Of a DNA stretch of 64,000 nt, positions 58,087-64,000 are shown in pieces. The notes under the pieces were generated by a model. The model searched no databases. It worked only from the letters and a program-made list of their open reading frames with translations, and was not told the DNA's origin. The stretch is from positions 6,774,252-6,838,251 of the forward strand of contig NC_092241.1 in NCBI RefSeq assembly GCF_036320965.1, given 5' to 3'. The stretch is from Panulirus ornatus (taxonomy: Eukaryota > Arthropoda > Malacostraca > Decapoda > Palinuridae). Each line of letters opens with the position of its first letter. Position 1 is the first letter of the stretch. Position numbers and translations under genes: made by a program.

Positions 58087-60450
58087 GAATTTTTTTTTTT
58101 TTTTTTTATTGTCGCTGTCTCCCGCGTTTGCGAGGTAGCACAAGGAAACAGACGAAAGAAATGGCCCAACCCCCCCCCCATACACATGTATATACATACG
58201 TCCACACACGCAAATATACATACCTACACAGCTTTCCATGGTTTACCCCAGACGCTTCACATGCCTTGATTCAATCCACTGACAGCACGTCAACCCCGGT
58301 ATACCACATCGCTCCAATTCACTCTATTCCTTGCCCTCCTTTCACCCTCCTGCATGTTCAGGCCCCGATCACACAAAATCTTTTTCACTCCATCGTTCCA
58401 CCTCCAATTTGGTCTCCCTCTTCTCCTCGTTCCCTCCACCTCCGACACATATATCCTCTTGGTCAATCTTTCCTCACTCATTCTCTCCGTGTGCCCAAAC
58501 CACTTCAAAACACCCTCTTCTGCTCTCTCAACCACGCTCTTTTTATTTCCACACATCTCTCTTACCCTTACGTTACTCACTCGATCAAACCACCTCACAC
58601 CACACATTGTCCTCAAACATCTCATTTCCAGCACATCCATCCTCCTGCGCACAACTCTATCCATAGCCCACGCCTCGCAACCATACAACATGTTTGGAAC
58701 CACTATTCCTTCAAACATACCCATTTTTGCTTTCCGAGATAATGTTCTCGACTTCCACACATTCTTCAAGGCCCCCAGGATTTTCGCCCCCTCCCCCACC
58801 CTATGATCCACTTCCGCTTCCATGGTTCCATCCGCTGCCAGATCCACTCCCAGATATCTAAAACACTTCACTTCCTCCAGTTTTTCTCCATTCAAACTCA
58901 CCTCCCAATTGACTTGACCCTCAACCCTACTGTACCTAATAACCTTGCTCTTATTCACATTTACTCTTAACTTTCTTCTTTCACACACTTTACCAAACTC
59001 AGTCACCAGCTTCTGCAGTTTCTCACATGAATCAGCCACCAGCGCTGTATCATCAGCGAACAACAACTGACTCACTTCCCAAGCTCTCTCATCCCCAACA
59101 GACTTCATACTTGCCCCTCTTTCCAAAACTCTTGCATTTACCTCCCTAACAACCCCATCCATAAACAAATTAAACAACCATGGAGACATCACACACCCCT
59201 GCCGCAAACCTACATTCACTGAGAACCAATCACTTTCCTCTCTTCCTACATGTACACATGCCTTACATCCTCGATAAAAACTTTTCACTGCTTCTAACAA
59301 CTTTCCTCCCACACCATATATTCTTAATACCTTCCACAGAGCATCTCTATCAACTCTATCATATGCCTTCTCCAGATCCATAAATGCTACATACAAATCC
59401 ATTTGCTTTTCTAAGTATTTCTCACATACATTCTTCAAAGCAAACACCTGATCCACACATCCTCTACCACTTCTGAAACCACACTGCTCTTCCCCAATCT
59501 GATGCTCTGTACATGCCTTCACCCTCTCAATCAATACCCTCCCATATAATTTACCAGGAATACTCAACAAACTTATACCTCTGTAATTTGAGCACTCACT
59601 CTTATCCCCTTTGCCTTTGTACAATGGCACTATGCACGCATTCCGCCAATCCTCAGGCACCTCACCATGAGTCATACATACATTAAATAACCTTACCAAC
59701 CAGTCAACAATACAGTCACCCCCTTTTTTAATAAATTCCACTGCAATACCATCCAAACCTGCTGCCTTGCCGGCTTTCATCTTCCGCAAAGCTTTCACTA
59801 CCTCTTCTCTGTTTACCAAATCATTTTCCCTAACCCTCTCACTTTGCACACCACCTCGACCAAAACACCCTATATCTGCCACTCTATCATCAAACACATT
59901 CAACAAACCTTCAAAATACTCACTCCATCTCCTTCTCACATCACCACTACTTGTTATCACCTCCCCATTTGTGCCCTTCACTGAAGTTCCCATTTGCTCC
60001 CTTGTCTTACACACTTTATTTACCTCCTTCCAGAACATCTTTTTATTCTCCCTAAAATTTAATGATACTCTCTCACCCCAACTCTCATTTGCCCTTTTTT
60101 TCACCTCTTGCACCTTTCTCTTGACCTCCTGTCTCTTTCTTTTATACATCTCCCACTCAATTGCATTTTTTCCCTGCAAAAATCGTCCAAATGCCTCTCT
60201 CTTCTCTTTCACTAATACTCTTACTTCTTCATCCCACCACTCACTACCCTTTCTAATCAACCCACCTCCCACTCTTCTCATGCCACAAGCATCTTTTGCG
60301 CAATCCATCACTGATTCCCTAAATACATCCCATTCCTCCCCCACTACCCTTGCTTCCATTGTTCTCACCTTTTTCCATTCTGTACTCAGTCTCTCCTGGT
60401 ACTTCCTCACACAGGTCTCCTTCTCAAGCTCACTTACTCTCACCACCCTG
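58087..60450 (-). mobile_element. Recent RTE-like LINE insertion, antisense in SCAR intron 3
   Basis: The minus-strand element starts near 60450, 5'-truncated just after the endonuclease, and runs to a tail with TGCTACCTCGCAAACGCGGG, AGACAGCGACAAT and poly(A) (poly-T at 58090-58108 on plus). The 718-codon frame is uninterrupted. Target-site duplication is not obvious by eye. Being antisense and in an intron, it should be removed by splicing. Confidence 0.93.
58290..60446 (-). CDS. LINE reverse transcriptase, open, endonuclease missing
   Basis: The 718-residue frame has a lysine/arginine-rich linker (1-220), RT fingers ([14 protein letters not shown] at about 230; NYRGISLLSIPGKLYGRVL at 288), motif A (YVAFMDLEKAYDRVDRDALW, 352-371), motif B (LRQGCVMSPWLFNLF, 414-428), motif C (LLFADDTALVADS, 461-473), a thumb region (YLGVDLAADGTMEAEV) and a C-terminal GRPNWRW motif (677-683). 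Palm Asp residues are present, so the polymerase could be functional. The APE endonuclease is absent and the start Met is inside a larger ORF, so it cannot move by itself. Clade: RTE-like, by the C-terminal motif and domain layout. Confidence 0.9.
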   Translation of the reverse strand: MVRVSELEKETCVRKYQERLSTEWKKVRTMEARVVGEEWDVFRESVMDCAKDACGMRRVGGGLIRKGSEWWDEEVRVLVKEKREAFGRFLQGKNAIEWEMYKRKRQEVKRKVQEVKKRANESWGERVSLNFRENKKMFWKEVNKVCKTREQMGTSVKGTNGEVITSSGDVRRRWSEYFEGLLNVFDDRVADIGCFGRGGVQSERVRENDLVNREEVVKALRKMKAGKAAGLDGIAVEFIKKGGDCIVDWLVRLFNVCMTHGEVPEDWRNACIVPLYKGKGDKSECSNYRGISLLSIPGKLYGRVLIERVKACTEHQIGEEQCGFRSGRGCVDQVFALKNVCEKYLEKQMDLYVAFMDLEKAYDRVDRDALWKVLRIYGVGGKLLEAVKSFYRGCKACVHVGREESDWFSVNVGLRQGCVMSPWLFNLFMDGVVREVNARVLERGASMKSVGDERAWEVSQLLFADDTALVADSCEKLQKLVTEFGKVCERRKLRVNVNKSKVIRYSRVEGQVNWEVSLNGEKLEEVKCFRYLGVDLAADGTMEAEVDHRVGEGAKILGALKNVWKSRTLSRKAKMGMFEGIVVPNMLYGCEAWAMDRVVRRRMDVLEMRCLRTMCGVRWFDRVSNVRVREMCGNKKSVVERAEEGVLKWFGHTERMSEERLTKRIYVSEVEGTRRRGRPNWRWNDGVKKILCDRGLNMQEGERRARNRVNWSDVVYRG

Positions 60451-60454
60451 TAAT

Positions 60455-61640
60455 ATATCTAAGGAAGATATTTTTGTTTATGTTTCTGTATATAAATTTT
60501 CATGTTGACCTGAGTGAAGGGTTGCAAAAGTAATGGTGTGCTGCTTGTGGAAGGATGGCTTTGGTTTCATTTAGGCAAGGTTGCAAAAGTTGTTTATGCA
60601 GAACAAAAATTCTTGTGATTAGGGATGACTTTTGACAATGTTTTCAATTTGATCGTGCTTTTTGGGGTTGTATTTATTTTCAAATCCTCTTGGTAGTGGG
60701 CAGTATTGGTAAGAATGTTATGATGTAGAGCAGAGGTGACATTTAGTTATAGTGGCCTGTGTGATGTTAGATTTTTAGGACTTTCATTTTGTGGTGGTGG
60801 AGGTGGTGGTGGTGGTGTGCCATGTGGAAATCAAATTATGGGAACTTGCAAGGCGTCAAGAAATTAGTCCAACCCAATGTTAGCTAAGTTACCATATTGC
60901 ACTTATATCCTTCCTGTAGGAGCAGTTTAGCAGTATACCTGTTATTAGGAGGAACAAAGTTTCCTTTTTTTTTATTTCATTTTGAAAACCTTGAGTCTTT
61001 AGACTGTAGTTTGACTCATCAGTCTCTTAAGAGTTGTCGGTGATATGCATTTGTCAAAGGTTGATGGTTCTTGTTGCAAAAAGAAATACACATTGTATGA
61101 TGGTTGGACATGTCTAGTGTGTTAGTCCAGAGAGTATATAGCTTAATTTTCTGCCATGGCAGCTCAAGACTGCTAACCCCAGAGGGTATGTGTAGGGGGT
61201 GCTGAGTTGCCAGCTATCCATAAAATCAGGAGATGGATCCTTACTAGAGGGAAAAACAATCTGCTGAGATGGATGAACCTGACAGAGATTTGGAGAAATC
61301 TTTAATAGGATGGATGATAATGCTGTTCTATAAGATGAGGAATGGCATCAGGGCATTTTATACAAATATGCCACTGAAATGTGTCATGAGTTAGTGATGA
61401 AAATTAGTTAGTGATTTTGGGTGGAGAGTAAGCGTTAAAGTTCAGATTTCACTTTTAACATACTAGGCATAGGTTGAGGATGTGTACAAGTGATGCTGCT
61501 GAGGCTTAATGTATCTGATCTGCCATATTAGATTGGGAATGATGCAATAGTAATTGATAGATGTAAATTGTAGTTTGATACACTGTGTCAATATTTCTGA
61601 TGTTTTTTTTGTATAGATTTTTATGCTTACTCTTGCTTTT
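60455..61640. other. SCAR intron 3, no gene
   Basis: Unique AT-rich intron sequence with a short (GGT)n near 60795-60815. Confidence 0.6.
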
Positions 61641-61643
61641 TAG

Positions 61644-61758
61644 GGATGATGGAAAAGATGGCCTGAAGTTTTACACTGACCCATCGTACTTCTTTAATCT
61701 TTGGAGGGAGGAGATGACGCAGGAAACAGAACGACTAAAGCTTGACAAAAAGCAAAAG
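61644..61758 (+). CDS. SCAR: SCAR/WAVE exon 4 (residues 159-197)
   Basis: Acceptor CTTTTTAG ends at 61643 and donor GTATTT starts at 61759. It encodes [20 protein letters not shown], then [18 protein letters not shown], the end of the SCAR homology domain and the start of the basic region. The next exon (basic, then proline-rich, then VCA tail that binds Arp2/3) is not recognised in 61759-64000 and presumably lies beyond the window. The gene is therefore 3'-truncated by the window edge, not broken. Confidence 0.95.
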
Positions 61759-64000
61759 GTATTTGATAGGTTTTAGATTTTTTTGTGATGTACATTTTCA
61801 GTTCCTTGTTGTTGAGTTCCTTTCTTTTAGAATATTTTAATTCAGGAGTTTTGGTATTTTAGTTGAGTTCCTTTTTAAGAATATTTTGATTCAGGAGTTT
61901 TGGTATCTTACTTGCTGCACAAGTTGTTAATAAGATTTTATTTCCAGTGTAGCATATTAAATTTTTTGTTTTGCATAGGGTACATTTTTGAAGTTTGCAT
62001 GATTGATTGTATTTTGATTGTGATTCTAGTTTTATAAACTTGATTTTTTTTTTTGGCTTATCATTAGGCAAAATGTTTGCTACTTTTTTATTTGCCAGTA
62101 GATTAATTTGTGTTGCATTAATCAGATTAGTCCCCAAGAAAGATGATGTTATCCAGTGTTGAATGGACCGTCCAGCATTGATTTGCTTATTCATACCTCC
62201 AAATATATTTTCATTTTTAGCATGCACATGGAGGGGAGCATCGAAATGAGGCAAGTTCGTCAGACTGTGTGGGTGCATGGTTATCCCTGGGGCTTTTATA
62301 TACACAAGTTATTACATTAAGGGAAAAGAGCCATGTTCTGTATTTCTCTCAACCTGTTTTTGATTTTACACTTCATTCTGTGGTTGTATTTTTACTTCTT
62401 TGCATTATATTTCTTAGAACTAAGAGCCTAAGGCATTACTTTATCTTATGAGGGACAGGTCTCATTACTTTACTGTGGGTGACTTGGTTTTTGGCCCAGT
62501 CATGTCTGACACAAGGTCTTTGTTCTGCTGTGCATTCATCTGACCTGCTTTCTAAACTGGTGCAACAATTAAGAATCCCTGTTTTCTATTAATTTCTAAT
62601 TGTATGTAGGTTGTTAACTTAGTGGAGGTGCTTGCAAAATATAGAATTGAGAAAATAATTGATATCTGATCATATAGTATTTAGATTGTTAAGATATAAG
62701 ATATTTCTTCAAAAAGCCATAAAGGGCATCACACTGAATGATTCATTGCAACTTCTTTGTGTAGTCAAGTGTCTGCTACTGTACAGCACCATAAAATAAG
62801 GCTGATTATGAAGTGTCGAATGTGAATGAGTATACTTGAGAAAGATACCCTGACCGCAAAGAGATTAGTCCTATTCATGTATGCACTCTCTTTTCCTTAC
62901 TCTCTTGTTCTTTCTCTTAACTAACTATTTTATGTAAGTTTACATAAAGACCTCTATTGTTTTATGATTTTCTATTTTATTCATTACCTTAAGTGAGAAA
63001 ATGGCACATGTCAAGTGTGGTTTTTAATCAGAATCCAGAGCTTTAGCTTTTAAGTTATTGATGGTTTTGTCTTGAACACTTGATGTGATGGTCACTGAAA
63101 TTGATACTACACTAGCGAAATTTGTAATTTGTTTCGTTGAACATGTATGGGACCCTGTCTAGTGCACATTTCTTAGACTTGTTCTGAAAATATGGTCTCG
63201 TGTCCAAGTCCACTGATTTGCTAATGTTTGGACATGTGTTTGTATAATCAAGTCGACACATGTCCATGTTGAATCAGATGAAACTTGCAGCACCATTTTG
63301 TAGTTAGCAGAGTGATGCAAAGCACATGAACCCAGTTAAGTCATCAATCCATTTGATGACGATGTCCTTACACCTTTATGGATTGTAGTAATAGGGACAT
63401 CTGTTTATCATCCTTATTGTGTGATAAATTGAAGAGGATCATTTTAGTCATATATTTTGGAATGTCACTTTCAAAGATTACATTTGTAATCAAAAAGTAT
63501 TCAAATTCCTGTAGCCATGCTTAGATTTGATTTATGTAGCCAGTCTCATCTTTCATGTGGAGATCATTTATGAGGGTAGAATATACATGTAACTCTTTTC
63601 ACTAAAGGGTTTTTGAATCCACTTTCGATGCTTTCACCATCAAGCAACAGTAGCTGGAGTGAATAATAAGAAGTCTTCCTGGTGAATTCCATCCTAATGG
63701 TGTAGCAGTTAGCATTGCTGAATGTGTGCCTGTACCATCTCACCTTCCTGAAAAAAAATGCCTTCAAGTGTAAATGCACTAACTGGATTTAATATGTTAG
63801 TGAGCACAAAATAGTGTTCATTCATCATTTTTCTTTAGAAATGTTTTTAGAGTGAGATCAAACAGCTAACACAAAATATAAACAGTATTCAGGATGGATT
63901 CTTCATTCATTGCCCTTCTAAGGATGCTGGAAAAATTGTATACCAATTGGATCAATTATTGTAGTTGCATAGCTCGTATATGATGAAGACAAGGAAATTC
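61759..64000. other. SCAR intron 4 (probable), no gene seen
   Basis: Unique AT-rich sequence with an imperfect ~50 bp duplication near 61810-61910 (GAGTTCCTTTCTTTTAGAAT / GAGTTCCTTTTTAAGAATAT). No exon can be supported. Confidence 0.55.

Noticed and set aside
58128..58806. Plus-strand frames of 111-204 codons
   Set aside because: Antisense shadows of the LINE reverse transcriptase; the minus frame has all RT motifs.
59767..60453. Plus-strand 228-codon frame
   Set aside because: Antisense shadow of the LINE linker region.
61859..62305. 148-codon minus frame in SCAR intron 4
   Set aside because: No recognised domain, AT-driven Lys/Asn/Ile composition; likely chance.

Overview
This is a eukaryotic, intron-bearing, very repeat-rich window. 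It most likely comes from a decapod crustacean: arthropod-like gene sequences, dense (TA)n, (CA)n, (GA)n and trinucleotide tracts, Penelope-like elements and RTE/jockey/CR1-type LINEs all fit. The organism is inferred, not proven. I see no bacterial operon, CRISPR array, rRNA or intact tRNA.

Left part (1-25 kb): almost entirely mobile and tandem DNA. It holds head-to-head Penelope-like element (PLE) fragments with GIY-YIG endonuclease remnants, and at least ten copies of a PLE terminal segment with a hammerhead-ribozyme-like motif. One stretch carries four tandem units of that segment at a ~120 bp period. There is also a TA-flanked terminal-inverted-repeat element with a decayed transposase C-terminus, a 1.8 kb inverted-repeat element (7.3-9.1 kb), several satellites (18-30 bp, 33 bp, ~50 bp, 29 bp), an ~850 bp polypurine tract, RTE-like LINE copies and SINE-like copies whose 3' tail resembles the LINE tail. 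One possible orphan exon lies at 5527-5614.

Middle part (25-40 kb): the minus-strand splicing-factor gene CDC40/PRP17 is complete in three coding exons (39990-39835, 37494-37281, 32832-31490), encoding 570 residues with a C-terminal seven-bladed WD40 domain. Its introns carry decayed LINEs.

Right part (41-64 kb): the 5' part of a plus-strand SCAR/WAVE (WASF) gene, with one probable 5'UTR exon and four coding exons (197 residues). It runs off the right edge. A recent 5'-truncated RTE-like LINE with an uninterrupted 718-codon reading frame sits antisense in its third coding intron. CDC40 and SCAR are divergently oriented, with about 12 kb of mostly featureless or LINE-derived DNA between them. 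CDC40 acts in the nucleus in the second step of splicing and SCAR/WAVE in Arp2/3-driven actin assembly; nothing here suggests a functional link.
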